DNA of 64,000 bases, taken from Artemia franciscana (taxonomy: Eukaryota; Arthropoda; Branchiopoda; Anostraca; Artemiidae). Under the pieces are notes generated by a model that did no database searches, was not told where the DNA came from, and saw only the letters and a list, made by a program, of their open reading frames with translations. The stretch covers positions 3,968,001-4,032,000 of the forward strand of contig NC_088872.1 in NCBI RefSeq assembly GCF_032884065.1. Reading direction: 5' to 3'. The translations under genes and the position numbers were made by a program. Shown here piece by piece: positions 1-12,030 of this stretch (position 1 is its first letter; every line of letters begins with the position of its first letter).

Positions 1-1411
1 GGCGTTGCCTTAAATCAATCTTGTGCACAGATAGTTTAAAAGGCAATCGGTTGCACATTTATTACGCTCATAAACACTTTCCTCGTAGCTGATTAAAACT
101 TTAGAGTAAAAAGCAGAGGACTGGGTAGAGGGTGTCTCCACTTATAATCTGTTCATTTGAAGTTTCAGGGTCGATTCAATTACCAGAAGGAAGCATTACT
201 ATAAATAATTATAAGAGTTTAAGGATAAAGTATGACTTTTCATTGTGTAAATATATTTTTTAATCACTAATATTTTAATCACCAATATTTTAATTTATGT
301 TTCAACAAAACAATTTGCAGCTACATTGGCCCTCTTAAAAATCTCCTGTTTTTTTTTCTATTTTCTAAAATTGCTTTAGACCATATTTACATCAACCCAC
401 CTCTTTTTTGTTTTTACCACCCCATTCCCCCTCCCCTTAGCAAAAAAAAATATTATGGACGTACCTGTTACAATTTTGATAATCTCTCTGATAATGGGCG
501 ATTAAATCTGTAAGTTCTAAAAAACGTGTAAGCAATACTGAATTTTTGCTTCATAGTGAAATAAAACTTGTGTTACTTTTAATAAGTACTTGTAGTTAAT
601 ACTTGGATATGTAGCTTACTTATATTTTTACGAACTATATTCTTCTTTTCGAGAAAGGGATCACATAGATTAGTTTTAGATTACTAATTATTCCTTCGTA
701 ATGGTAAGACATATAATATTATAGAAACTTACCTGAACTGACAATGTAAGCACCATGTTTATTGCTAAACTAAAACGAGCTAAGATCAAACCTTAAACTT
801 AAAACAAAAGATTTCCTTGAATAAGTTTTGTATAACAAAATTGAAAGTAATAACCTCTCGATTAATAACCTGTAGTAAATTAACTGATTATATCACCCTA
901 TTTCCGCATATCTCGCACATTATGCGCAAATAAATTAATAAAAGTGTCAAAATTAATACCGCAACTTTTATTTTATTTTATCTGAATTTGATGGGAATAA
1001 GCAAAACAAGGTTAAACGGTCATTTAACTTTAAAACGTCCTTGCTTTTAAGAAGTGATATTTTCAAACTTTTTAGTAAATTAAAATAGTCTATATTCTAG
1101 TTTAGTTTATTACAGAGAACGGAGTAGAAATGATTCTTATTAAATTGGTAAATATTCTCTCTGGTTTTAGAAAGTATACACGTGAATTTAGAATGAGTTT
1201 TTTGAAAATCATCCGGAACACAAATATCTGAAACACGGTTCCAGCGGAAGCTATTACTTTTAAAGAAATATTCGTTGTCTTAACTTTCCTATACGAATTT
1301 AGATTTATTGTCCGTTATAATCATAATAAACACCATATAAATTAGCATTAAAGATTCATTCTAAGATACTAATGGATGTTGTACAGCACAAATAGCATAG
1401 GTAGCTTACAA
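1..1411. other. AT-rich non-coding sequence
   Basis: No open frame of note, RNA gene or recognisable mobile-element protein is visible on either strand. The stretch is AT-rich with short homopolymer runs. It precedes the first identifiable repeat and may be 5' flank or intron of the Spatzle-like gene, whose first exon was not found. Confidence 0.5.
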
Positions 1412-1675
1412 GGGCGTAAACTTGTGTTAGTGTCAACCAAAATTCACCAATGCCATCTAGCGTTTGGTGTTTCCTGGCATGTTTTGATGCAATAATACGA
1501 TACAATTAGCACCATTTGGATGATTGAGAAAATCAGTGCAGCAATTTGTGTCTGGTCTCAGTTTCTGAAAAAAACATAAACAATTACAAAGCTTGAAAAA
1601 GCTGCTAAGAAACGCCAAGCAATAGATGGCATTGGTGGTTTAATTTGTTGACACTAGTGGCAGTTCCCACTCTTA
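1412..1675. mobile_element. Palindromic MITE (family M1, copy 1)
   Basis: The two ends are imperfect inverted repeats of roughly 50 bp. The left end carries GTTAGTGTCAACC and, further in, CACCAATGCCATCTAGCG. The right end carries the complementary ATGGCATTGGTGG and TTGACACTAGTGGCAGTTCC. No transposase is present between them. A second copy with the same outer end (CAGTTCCCACTCTTATA) lies at 55,580-55,817. This looks like a non-autonomous DNA transposon; the superfamily is not determined and the left end is eroded. Confidence 0.6.
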
Positions 1676-1801
1676 TACTTTGACCCTACCATTTGAAGTA
1701 GCAGTCATTCAATTAAAACAGTACATTAAGCAGGATTCACACACGCTGTGATCAAACAGTTCGCGGTAACGAACTGTAGTAAGGAGCGACCCGGCTCAAT
1801 A

Positions 1802-2683
1802 TATTTTTTGAATGAATGAACTCTTTATTAACTACTAAATTCTAAAAACTATAAATACACACAACCGTCCGGGGAAGGCTCAAACAGCCTGATTTTGGAA
1901 GGCTGCAATCCTCTGATTCTCAACCTAATTGACTAAAAAAAACAAAATTGAAGAAGGACAAAAACACTTTCACTCAATTACCCCTTAATACCAGAATATA
2001 TATAAAAAAAGGCTAACAATAATAATAAAAAAATTATCTCCCCACTCCCAATAGGTGTTTTTTAATTTTACTTTAAACGACCCAATATGTTCTGCCTCCC
2101 TAATGCCAGCTGGAATATCATTCCAAATAGCCTGAGCTAAATACCTAATTCCGAAAGCTGCGCGTGTGGTGTCTCGGTACTCAACAATACAATTATCCGC
2201 CTCTCTAGTCTCATACCCATGGAGTGAACGATTTACTCGAAAAAAAACTGGTAAAAACTGGAGGACATACATCATTGCAACATCGATACGCAAAAACAGC
2301 AGCTTGATAATCTCGAATCTGACCAATATTAAGCGCTCGTAATTTCTCAAAAATGACGCGGTATCATTCACATTTTCTACATAATTACCCAGAAGACGTA
2401 CTGTTTTATTTTGTAGGATCTGCACTCTTTTAAAATTTGCATAGAAATTACTAGACCAAAGGACACAACCATAAGAAATATAAGGCGCAACAATGGTGTG
2501 ATATAATAAAAAAAGAACTGATCATGGAAAAACATGCTTTAATCGACGCAAAATTCCCAAACCTCTAGCAACTTTAGCTGCAACAAGATCACTATGGTTC
2601 TTCCAAGATAGATTACAATCAAGCTGGAATCCCAAATAACGCAATTCATGCACGTGTGACAAAGGCCTACCGTTATAACCAAA
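1802..2683 (-). mobile_element. 5'-truncated LINE (CR1/Jockey-like ORF2 C-terminus)
   Basis: Reading the minus strand gives the C-terminal end of a LINE reverse transcriptase. It has a thumb segment (YLGFQLDCNLSWKNHSD), then the PYISYGCVLW block, then a terminal AIWNDIPAGIREA block near a run of basic residues. These follow the typical order of CR1/Jockey-superfamily ORF2 tails. One in-frame TGA at 2,522-2,524 breaks the frame. The insertion is flanked by the direct repeat CTCAATA (1,795-1,801 and 2,684-2,690), which reads as its target-site duplication inside repeat R. The 3' end (near 1,802) has a TTCA-rich tail after AATAAAG. It is dead on arrival. Confidence 0.8.
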
Positions 2684-4051
2684 CTCAATAGTAACCAAAA
2701 CTCTATAAAATGGTGATATCAATAGCTACCTCAAAAGAATTGCATTTTAATGCTGATTTTAAATAAACAAGTTTAATCAAGTTTAGTCTTACTCATCAAA
2801 AGTTATGAGCCTGAGAAAATTTGCCTTATTTTAGAAATAGGGAGGGAACAACCCTTAAAAGTCATAGAATCTTAACGAAAATCACACCATCAGATTCAGC
2901 ATATCAGAAGACCCTGTTGTACAAGTTTTAAGCTCCTATCTACAAAAATGTGGAATTTTGTATTTTTTGCCAGAAGGCAGATCACTGATGCGTGTTTATT
3001 TGTTTGTTTTTTTTTGTTTTTTTTTTCCAGGGGTGATCGTATCGACCCAGTTGTCCTTGAATGTCGCGAGAGGGCTCATTCTAACGGAAATGAAAAGTTC
3101 TAGTGCCCTTTTTAAGTGACCAAAAAATCGGAGGGCCCCTAGGCCACCTCCCACGCTAATTATTTTCCCAAAGTCAACGGATCAAAACTCTGAGATAGAC
3201 ATTTTATTCAGCGTAGTCGAAAAACCTTATAACTATGTCTTTGGGGACGACTTACTCCCCCACAGTCCCCTTGGGAGTGGCTACAAGTTACAAACTTTGA
3301 CCAGTGCTTACATATAGTAATGGTTATTGGGAAGTGTACATGCGTTTTCAGGAGGAATTTTTGGTTGGAGGGAGGGGTTGATAAGAGGGGGTTATGTTGA
3401 GGAAACTTTCCTTGGAGGAATTTGTCATGGGGGAAGAAAATTTTCATGAAGGGAGCACAGGATTTTCTAGTATTACTTTAAAAAAACAATGAAAAAAATA
3501 AATAAGAAAAAGTTTTTTCAACTGAAATTAAGGAGAAGTATTAAAACTTAAAACTAACATAAATTATAATGCATATGATAGGGTCACCTCCTACTAATAC
3601 CTCGCTCTTTACGCTAAGGTATTTTTAGTAATTTCAACTATTTATTCTACGGCTTTTGTGATTCAGGGGTCATTCTTAAGAAATTGCGACACAATTTAAG
3701 CTTTAGGGTAAAGAGCGAGGTACTGATGAGGGGATGAACACCTTTATATACGTAATAAAAACATGAGAATACAGAAGTTCGATACGTAAGCTAATTTGTA
3801 AGTTACGCATATCTTTTACTAATAAAAACAGTCGTAAAAAAATAAAAGTTTTAGTTACCTTTTTAAGTAACCAACAAATCGGAGGGCAACTAGGCCTCCT
3901 CCCCCGCTCCTTTTTTTTCGCAAAATCATTCGATCAAAACTATGAGAAAGCAATTTAGCCCAAAAAATAAATATGCAAATTTCGTTTTAATTATTCATCT
4001 GGGGAGAGCCAAAATCAAAATATGCATTGATTCAAAAACGTTCAGAATTAA

Positions 4052-4345
4052 ATAAAAAAAAGTTTTTTTAACGGAAAGTAAGGAGCGACATTAAAACTTA
4101 AAACGAACAGAAATTACTTCGTATATGAAAGGGGCTGCTTCCTCATCAACGCCCTGCTCTTTACGCTAAAGTTTGACTCTTTCTCTTAACTCTACTTTTT
4201 AAAACAGCAAAAAACTTTAGCGTAAAGAGCGGGGCGTTGATGAGGAAGCAGCCCCTTTCATATGCGAAATAATTTCTGTTCGTTTTAATTTTAATATCGC
4301 TCCTTACTTTCCTTTAAAAGAACTTTTTTATTATTATTTAATTTA
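4052..4345. repeat. Foldback palindrome of family R
   Basis: Two arms of about 120 bp are nearly perfect inverted repeats around a short spacer at about 4,170-4,205. Each arm contains the AAGGAGCGA end, the ACGAACAGAAATTA block, a TATGAAAGGGGCTGC block and the core CTCTTTACGCTAAAGTTT. A transcript would form a long hairpin. Related palindromes lie at 24,128-24,478 and 49,912-50,130. Confidence 0.8.
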
Positions 4346-4964
4346 ACACAAGAAACGTTCTTTTTGGCGATTACTACATGTTCGCTATATTTTGTGTTTT
4401 TTTTGTGGTGTTTTTTTTTCTTTCAAAAAGGTGTTCTTTCGAACACGTATAAAGTTTCCCAGTGTGTCGTGAATATCAAGAATTCTCCTTTCGAAATATG
4501 TCAAGTTTTCAGTTTTCTAAATTTTAAATGTGTAAAACACATAATTTAAGCTTAACCTGGATATAAAGCTTTTTTCAGCTTTATTTATAAAATGTGAAAG
4601 ATATATATTAAAAGAATATTTTGTCGCTGAAAAACAATCCTGTAGAAGATAAGAATCTATTCCAAAAATGGTGTCTCAAAAAACAAAACACTAAAATCGT
4701 TAAAGAAAAATAAACAGGAGTGACGGGGGATGAGAGAAAGGCAAGATTAATGTCAATACATAGTATTATGGTAAAAAAATTGCATAAATACAATCTAATT
4801 ATAACACAGAAGTTTCATTATTTAATCCACATAATGTTAAATTAGCTTGTCCGAAAAATGTTTGATGCATAAATGAATCTTTGAATTTGAAGATATTTTT
4901 AAATTAGAGTATCGTTAAAACGCATAACAAACAGAGATTATTCAGTATATTTGAGTGACTACCG

Positions 4965-5720
4965 TCAAGGTCCTATCCAAGAGGGGGTAAGGTGTTTGAA
5001 CCCCCCCCCCCCATACGAAAAGTGTTTTTTCGAGATCGTAAAAACGTAAAAACAATACATATAAACAAACTTTGATGTGTTTTTTAAAGTTTTGGTGTAG
5101 AAAGTTTTTGATGATTGTTTTATTTTTTGTACTATTACAAGTTTTGACAATTATACTATTTCAATAGAATTTTTTCTAGGTATATTCCTTAGGAATGTTC
5201 TTAGGGAGAAGATTTTGGATTTTGATCATAAAATTTTAACTTCTTTTTGTGAGGAAGCTATAAGGAATTCATTTAAATACGATTCAGTGAATCCTAACTA
5301 CTTCACCTATGGGTTATGTGCAATAGTAAATTAACTAAATTAGTAGGTAAATAATTTAGAAAGTTATCTAAACAAGTTAACTTTTAAAATGTAAAATTAG
5401 TGTTCAAGCAAGGATTGAACCTTTTAGTTATATTTGACTCTTGATGTTAAACCTTAGGCTTTATCTATTGGTATTTGGGAGACAGACCTCCAATTGGGCG
5501 AGGCGTAACGTACAAATGAAAAGCAGATTTAGATTTTCAAATGCATTCCATATATATCCAAACCATGGCCGTATCCAGGGGAGTTAAGGGGTTTGACCCC
5601 CCCCCCTCTCCAAAAGGTTTGGCTGACTCTTAAAAGCATAAATATAAACAAATTTTGGTCCGTTTTTATTTTATTTTTTGTAGCCCCTCTAAAACATTCT
5701 TTTTTAACCCCTCCCCCCTC
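4965..5720 (+). repeat. Two direct copies of a short C-run-bearing repeat
   Basis: Segments at about 4,965-5,110 and 5,570-5,680 share the order TATCCA, a G-rich stretch, GTTTGA, a run of 10 or more C, then an AT-rich tail with AACAAA and TTTGTT-like words. They are in the same orientation and are not coding. The open frames seen here look accidental. Confidence 0.4.
5392..5470 (-). other. tRNA-like fragment (possible SINE or tRNA pseudogene)
   Basis: On the minus strand a good B box (GGTTCAATCC) sits at the 3' side, preceded by a plausible A-box-like GATAAAGCCTAAGG. No convincing acceptor stem could be folded by eye. It could be a tRNA-derived SINE head or chance. Confidence 0.25.
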
Positions 5721-5965
5721 TGAAAAAAATCCTAGAAGCTATCCTGATTCAGATATATTCAATATACATCCAAATAGATATCCAAACATATTCAAACAAT
5801 ATAATTCGATATCCAACCATACTTTTTTATCAGTAGGCTCTACATTCGGAAACATAAAAAATACGGCCAAAAATATTCCAAAACTCGATTCTTGAATTTT
5901 TACTTATGCTTTTTATGTAGAATTGTACCGGGATTTTGTTTTCTTGAATATTCTTTCTTTTACAG

Positions 5966-6603
5966 GCATTTGTGTGTATATCTGTGGTCATAGTTAGATG
6001 CAAAGCACCACAAGGTACAACAGAAAACTACAAAGTAGACGAACAAATGAGAACTGAGCCATCGGATTACACCTATTCCAAAGAAGCACCGTATGACACT
6101 CCAGTCTATACGCCAAAATATGAGTCCCCTGGGTACTCAAAACCTGGTTATGATTACTCAACGGAAAAATATAGACCAAGTTACAAGCCAGAATACAACT
6201 ACAAAGATAAATATAACAAGCCGGAATCATCTTATGGCCCCTCCGTCTACACGGAAAAATATGACTCTAGCTATAGTAAACCTGGTTATGGCGATACAAC
6301 TGAGAAATATGGATCAAACTACAAAGCAGAGTATAAACAAAAAGGAAAACATGACCATAAGCCAGACAATCATAAATATGATCACAAAGAAGATTATGTA
6401 TATAAATCCAAGAGTGACTCTGGGTACAAACAACATTCGAAACCTGGGTATAAGCACAACTCTGAACATAAACCATCATCAAAAGCTAGCTACGGTGGCT
6501 CCACTGCTTATAATAAACCCTCATATTGTGACCCCACTTACGCTCCCGCTTGCGCTAAGGACAAAGGTGCAATATTTTGTTTTGATGATTATGAATATCC
6601 AAA
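5966..6603 (+). CDS. spz-like: Spatzle-like neurotrophin, prodomain exon (first visible exon)
   Basis: This exon follows a clean acceptor (TTCTTTCTTTTACAG at 5,951-5,965) and ends at the donor GTAAGT (6,604-6,609) in phase 2. It encodes about 212 residues. The first residues, AFVCISVVIV then RCKA, look like the hydrophobic core and cleavage region of a signal peptide, so the initiator exon must lie upstream and was not identified. Next comes a Tyr/Lys/Pro-rich repeat region (YSKPGYDYSTEKY, YSKPGYGDTTEKY), unusual for the family. The exon ends with the Cys-containing segment CDPTYAPACAKDKGAIFCF and the EYP motif that precedes the knot domain in Spatzle-type proproteins. The product is inferred to be a secreted ligand precursor for Toll-type receptors. 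The family call rests mainly on the downstream exons; the paralogue (spz3/4/5-like?) is unresolved. Confidence 0.82.
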
Positions 6604-6674
6604 GTAAGTTTTATATTATTGCATTATATGCTTTGAAAGACAAACAGTTAAAAAAGTATATATATATAAGTATA

Positions 6675-6680
<6 letters not shown>

Positions 6681-6751
<71 letters not shown>

Positions 6752-6779
6752 TTTTACTGTTTGTATTTTATATATGATA

Positions 6780-6871
<92 letters not shown>
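6681..6871. repeat. Two (TA)n arrays in intron 1
   Basis: Uninterrupted AT dinucleotides run from 6,681 to 6,748 and again from about 6,783 to 6,871, separated by a 34-bp unique spacer. They start 78 bp after the prodomain exon's donor. Long frames of Ile-Tyr on both strands are artefacts of the repeat. Confidence 0.95.
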
Positions 6872-6876
<5 letters not shown>

Positions 6877-7134
6877 GGTCCGTTTGAACATAAGCATACA
6901 ACAAAAGATTATTTTATAAAAGTAAATTGATTTTCAGAAAGTGCATACTTTGCTCTATTTTTTGACATAAGTTTCAATCTTCTGAAACACTTATAATACC
7001 TCTCAACTAATTTTAAGTAAAGTCTTTATAAGAACTTGCCACCAGCTCTAATAACCAAGAGTTCACTGCTGTTTTTACGCCATCGTCTTCTTTTTAACGG
7101 TTGCCACTGAGGTGGCAACTGGTTGAACGATTAC

Positions 7135-7590
<456 letters not shown>

Positions 7591-7967
7591 AGACAAATTT
7601 TTAAAATCTCGTAATTTTTGGGGAAATCAAGACTTCTTTACTTTTTTTTCAAATTTGAGCCCTTTTTTGAAATCTTATTGGCCTCAGTCCTCGTGGAAAA
7701 CTTTTGAGATTCCTCTTGATGCTTTCTTAGCAAGGGTCCCGTATGAAGGAATGCCAAAGAGTGTCATGAGGTGTTAACAAATGAATAATGAAGTTACCTA
7801 AAATCAAGAAAACATCGAGTTTCTCTAAGATTTTCACTTATTTTCGAGAAACTTTTGATCTTTCATCCCTCTCACCACTAAATAAAATGAAAAAACATCG
7901 CGGTAGTGCCCATAAAATGTTTGCTTCGGCTTAAAATGCTTCGACTGAATAATATCTGCTTATTTTG

Positions 7968-9192
7968 ATTTTTGATGTTGCTCCTTACTTTCAATTGAAA
8001 AATAATATTTTTTTTAATTTCTCACCGTTTTTATAATAATGCTGGTAAATCTGGCTCGCCCTTTATGAAAAATTGCCTTTTCTCACAAGAAATTCATGAA
8101 AAGTTCCACTCAAGTAAAATACACCCCCACCCCATACAATTCCCTCCAGACAATTCCATCATTGCTGAAAGTCCCCCCTCCCCCGTAAAATTTCTTGAGG
8201 ATGATTCAGCCTGAATAATACTCCATAGCATACTTTCATTTGAAAACCTTTTAATTTCAAATCGTTTTTCCGATCACTCCAGAAACCCCCCTTCCGTGTA
8301 AACATTTTCAAGGAAATGCAAAACCATTGAAAATCTCCCCCCCCCCCGGGCAATTTCCCTGGAACACCTCCGCATACAAATTTAGGTTGGTAGAGAGAAA
8401 ATGAGACAAAAAAAAAATTAATATTGAATTATGTCAAATAGTGTAATATTTCCCATGTAAAGTTAACCTTCTGAAGTTTCTCCCCCCCCATTGAAAATAC
8501 TTCCTATGGAAACCCACCCCAAGCGCATAATCCTTTCCCCTCCCACAAAAATATCTGTAAGCTTCCCAGTAACAGTTATTATCCACAAATAATGGGGCAT
8601 TTCCTTAAGGGATGTGGGGGCCCATGTTACCCTTAAAAGAACAGACATTGTATCTTTCAACAACGCTGAAGAGAATGGTCATTTCAAAATTTTGGTCATA
8701 CAACTTTGGGGGAACAGGCGGGTGGTAGGGGGGCTAGTGGCTCATAAATCTTTTTGGTCCCGATCTTCTAGGACCATTAGTTCGATTCGATTATTTATGG
8801 GAAAAACAAACCGAAAAGCAATAACAAATAAGCACGTATCCTTGACCTTTTTGCTGGCAAAAAACACATAATTCCACATCTATGTATTTCAGATCTTGAA
8901 ACTTCTATAGTATGGTTTTCTGACACGTTGAATCTATTGGTAAGATTTCCATTAACATTCCTTAGCTTTTAGGGTGTATTCCCACTATTTTTGAAAATCC
9001 GGCAAATTTTCTAAGATTCGTAACTTTTGGTGGGTAATAAGAAACTTGATGAATCTCATATATTTGGAATCAGCATAATAAAATAATTCTTTTCATATAT
9101 CTACTGATATTGGAATTCTGTTTCTAGTGTTTTGGTTACTGTTGAGCCGAGTCACTCCTTACTTACAATTTGTTAGGACGAACTGTTTAATT
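7968..9192 (+). repeat. Interspersed repeat family R, plus orientation
   Basis: It begins with the GCTCCTTACTTTCAATTG end and finishes with GAGCCGAGTCACTCCTTACT followed by ACGAACTGTTT. This is the same pair of ends as the copies at 1,753-4,345 and 49,912-51,582. The middle is rich in C runs (CCCCCC) with repeated GAAATT and TTTCC words. No protein is encoded. It lies inside intron 1 of the Spatzle-like gene. Confidence 0.6.
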
Positions 9193-9794
9193 ACCGTGTT
9201 TAACCTACATGCTCCATGCTCCAACCGAGCTCCACCGATGTTCCACCGATTTTGGAGCATTTCATGCTCCAAAATTTCCTTCTACCGAGAATCTTTTAAA
9301 AACCTTATGCGAAAAAAGAAGAAAAAAGTACATCTCGGTAAAATAGGCTCAAAAGGTTTTTATTGGTACTGGCGAGATTCAATCATCTATTGAATCATTT
9401 GAAGTATCAAGTAATAAGTTGTTTTATCATTTTGCCCCATTTTTCGTCAATGTATATAATATATAAAAAGGAACAATGTGTTTAAGTAAAATACGCTCAA
9501 TTATAAATTAAGCTTCAATTACATAGGGAATCAGTATAATTAATAAGAAAGAGTTTCTTTAAAAATTTATTATACGAATGAAAAAAAAAAGTTAAATGCA
9601 AGTGAAGACAATCTTATGAGAGGATGGAAAGGACCAAACTGCAGGTAGGCTTATTCATTCAACCTGGAACTCAACTTAAAATAAGACGTCAGTAAATCAG
9701 TTGCACTGAACATTAGGGCAATCCTACGGACCCTATAATAATAAGGTAGATATCAAAGGTATTCAAAATAAATTTTACCTTTTTTTAATTTAAG
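9193..9794. other. Intron sequence, no feature seen
   Basis: This is the AT-rich 3' part of intron 1, ending in the acceptor TTTTTTAATTTAAG at 9,781-9,794. No gene, tRNA or repeat protein is visible. Confidence 0.5.
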
Positions 9795-9973
9795 GTATGA
9801 AATTGAGGCAGCTATAGAAAAGGATTATGAATTCATCAATAAGTATTCTGATGTTGCAAGTCAATCAGCTGATGATCTTGTGGACACCATCGACAGCTAC
9901 CAAGAAACAAAATTCAATTACGATTTTTTTCACCCCGATACGTTCGACAAAAGTCATTGGTCTGGACCTGAAG
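9795..9973 (+). CDS. spz-like: Spatzle-like neurotrophin, exon encoding the prodomain-knot linker
   Basis: The exon runs from the AAG acceptor at 9,794 to a donor GTATAT at 9,974. Joined to the previous exon in frame (phase 2 in, phase 1 out) it encodes YEIEAAIEKDYEFINKYSD followed by an acidic stretch, a DFFHPD segment and HWSGPE. The pattern after EYP (a helix-like IEAAIEKD segment and then a variable linker) is the usual Spatzle-family layout between the conserved prodomain Cys and the knot. No R-X-X-R processing site is visible just before the knot, so the maturation site is unclear. The exact phase match on both sides and conserved sequence support a real exon rather than a chance frame. 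Confidence 0.85.
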
Positions 9974-10855
9974 GTATATTTTTCAAAATACTTTGTTTTA
10001 AAATTTGGCTTTATAAGGGCTTAGGGGGGAGGGGGGTTGAAGACCATGCAAGACTGCTTATATTCTAGGTTTTATCCGTGTTTATTATTATGGCGGATAT
10101 ATAAAGTTTATATTTATAAATATAAAGTTTATATTTGCTATATTTTAAAAAGATTTCAAAAGTCTCATTTTTTCTGTCTACCTAAGCTCCATGTTATTTT
10201 TCATTATTTTATCTTTCAATCAACTGAAAATTTTTTGAATTTTACTTGTAAGTTTGGAAAATATTTCAAGCTTAGAAAATTAATTTTCATTAAAAACCAC
10301 ACAGGATGGAGTAATATTGCAACCAGGGATGTTAATTCACGATAAATTGTGGGGAGGGGAGCAAGGATTTTCAACTGTTTTTTAATGAAGATACAAAACA
10401 AGGTGTTTTTTCTCTTAATCTGGGAGAAGAATTTTTTTCCGATACTTCAAGGAAAATACCAGAAAGAAGAATTTTCCAAATTTAATAGGGAAATAACCCC
10501 CCTCTCCACTTGACATCTTTGGGTACAACCGCATAGGATAGATATGCTCGCCCTTTAGCTACTGTATATCTAAAATTATTAGGCTCTAAACATACCATCT
10601 ATAATTAAAAGTATTGGCAGAATCTTCAAAGAAATCAAGAACGTATCTGAAAAGAAAATATTGATCACCTAATCAATAAACAAAGATACATTGAATCTGA
10701 AGATCCACAAAATATGTTGAAACTTAATAAACATATAATGAAACGTAATAAATAATAACAAACTGGAATTTAAAATAAAAACATTTCCTGATCTAGTACA
10801 ATAGTACTATTAGTACTATTACAGCTATCACTTAACAATACTTAACTGTTATGTC
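9974..10855. other. Intron 2, 5' part, no clear feature
   Basis: AT-rich intronic sequence. A tract near 10,090-10,140 repeats TATAAAGTTTATATTT. Short frames on both strands have no recognisable content. Confidence 0.5.
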
Positions 10856-12030
10856 TTCTAGCTACATCTGCCAGATCCTCGGCAATTTTATCAATGGCCT
10901 CCATTTCACACCTCCTTAGTTCATATTTTAATGCTTTATCCACTCTCTTTTACAGTCCTTTTGTTTTCATATGATATATCACTCAGATAATTCTTATACA
11001 AACCCATTCTCCTCTATATTAAATATAAGGCTTTTTGACTAATATACCTAACTAAAGTCCTAACTTTCTTCGCTAAGACACAATCAGCAACTTCACAGTT
11101 GTTTTCTAAATGTATTCCATCCATATTCCACATTGTCAAATTTTAAACTTTCTAGTTTAGTATTTAACTGTTCTAGAAAAGTTTCTTCTCTCTCAAATTC
11201 CCATCCTGCAGTCTACCAGTATCATAATTTCATGGGTAGTAGTTACCCTTCCAAAATTTCAGCTTTAGATTTACCCTAGAAACTACTAGATGGTGAGCTT
11301 TACTTTTAACATCAATATAAGCACTCCTATACATACCACAGTATCTTGTATTGATCCTGCCATTCTTTGGCAACTATTACATAATCAATAAGGTTTGATG
11401 TCTTACCATCAAGTGAATACCATGTTAACTTGTGGGCCATTTTATGACCAAACACTGTATTTGTTATAACTAGATTGTTATACCTACAAAATTGCAAAAG
11501 TCTGTAGCCATTACTACTTTCTTTTCCTACCCCAAATTTTTCTAAGCTAGGATACCATCTATCCCTATTTCTACCAAATTGGGCCTTAGTTCTCCTAGTA
11601 AAACACCTTGTTTCTACCCTGTCTATTCGCTCCTGTAACTATAAGTAAAATTTATCTGAGTCACTAGTATCTCCATCAGTCGGTTCTACAGGGGCATATA
11701 CTACTATAACTGATAGTCTGAACTCTATAGTCATAAAATGAGCAATTAGTTTTATACTATTAATAATTTCCCAGCCTAAACAAGACTTGGCACCTTTCTT
11801 GTTCATTATGAGCCCTACCCCCTATCTATGCACTCCATCCTTCATGCCTGAGTAAAGAAATTCCATGTCACTTAATTTCATGCTTCCTACCCCTGGGATA
11901 TGAGTTTATGAAACTCATCATAAGTCCAGTTCTAATTGTCTGAATTCGTCAGTCAAAATGTCGGTACGACAGTTATTTTTTAACGTCGTAGCATTCCAAG
12001 TTCCAGGGTTCATGCCCTTTAAATCATTGA
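10856..12030 (-). pseudogene. RTE-type LINE endonuclease relic
   Basis: The minus strand translates, with stops and shifts, into an apurinic-endonuclease-like domain in family order: GTWNATTLKNNCRTDIL at the N-terminus, GVGLIMNKKGAKSCLGWE, then VVYAPVEPTDGDTSDSDKFY, a degenerate middle, NNLVITNTVFGHK, HKLTWYSLDGKTSNLIDYV. This order is typical of RTE-clade and Proto2-like LINE endonucleases. The reverse transcriptase is missing. The sequence upstream of it on that strand (12,031-12,540) may be its old 5' part. It sits in intron 2 of the Spatzle-like gene, opposite in strand. Confidence 0.75.

Larger units (their letters stand above)
1753..4345 (-). repeat. Large interspersed repeat (family R), minus orientation, interrupted by a LINE
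   Basis: One boundary carries an AACAGTTCGCGGTAACGAAC-type end followed by AAGGAGCGACCCGGCTCAAT; the other boundary is a palindrome ending in GCTCCTTACTTTC. Internal blocks, for example TCGTATCGACCCAG and AAAAGTTCTAGTGCCC, recur at 7,968-9,192, 49,912-51,582 and 54,411-55,525. No protein is encoded. The copy is split at about 1,802-2,683 by a LINE fragment. It may be a non-autonomous DNA element; its class is unknown. Confidence 0.6.

Noticed and set aside
4364-4549. Phe-rich plus frame as a possible signal-peptide exon of the Spatzle-like gene
   Set aside because: It starts at a non-ATG codon, has no donor in the right phase and lies in poly-T sequence at the edge of a foldback repeat.
6093-6904. 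Long open frames full of Ile-Tyr on both strands
   Set aside because: They are translations of (TA)n arrays or shadows of the Spatzle-like exon in another frame; the same applies at 7,474-7,586, 27,200-27,500, 36,481-36,660, 43,091-43,184 and 63,028-63,118.
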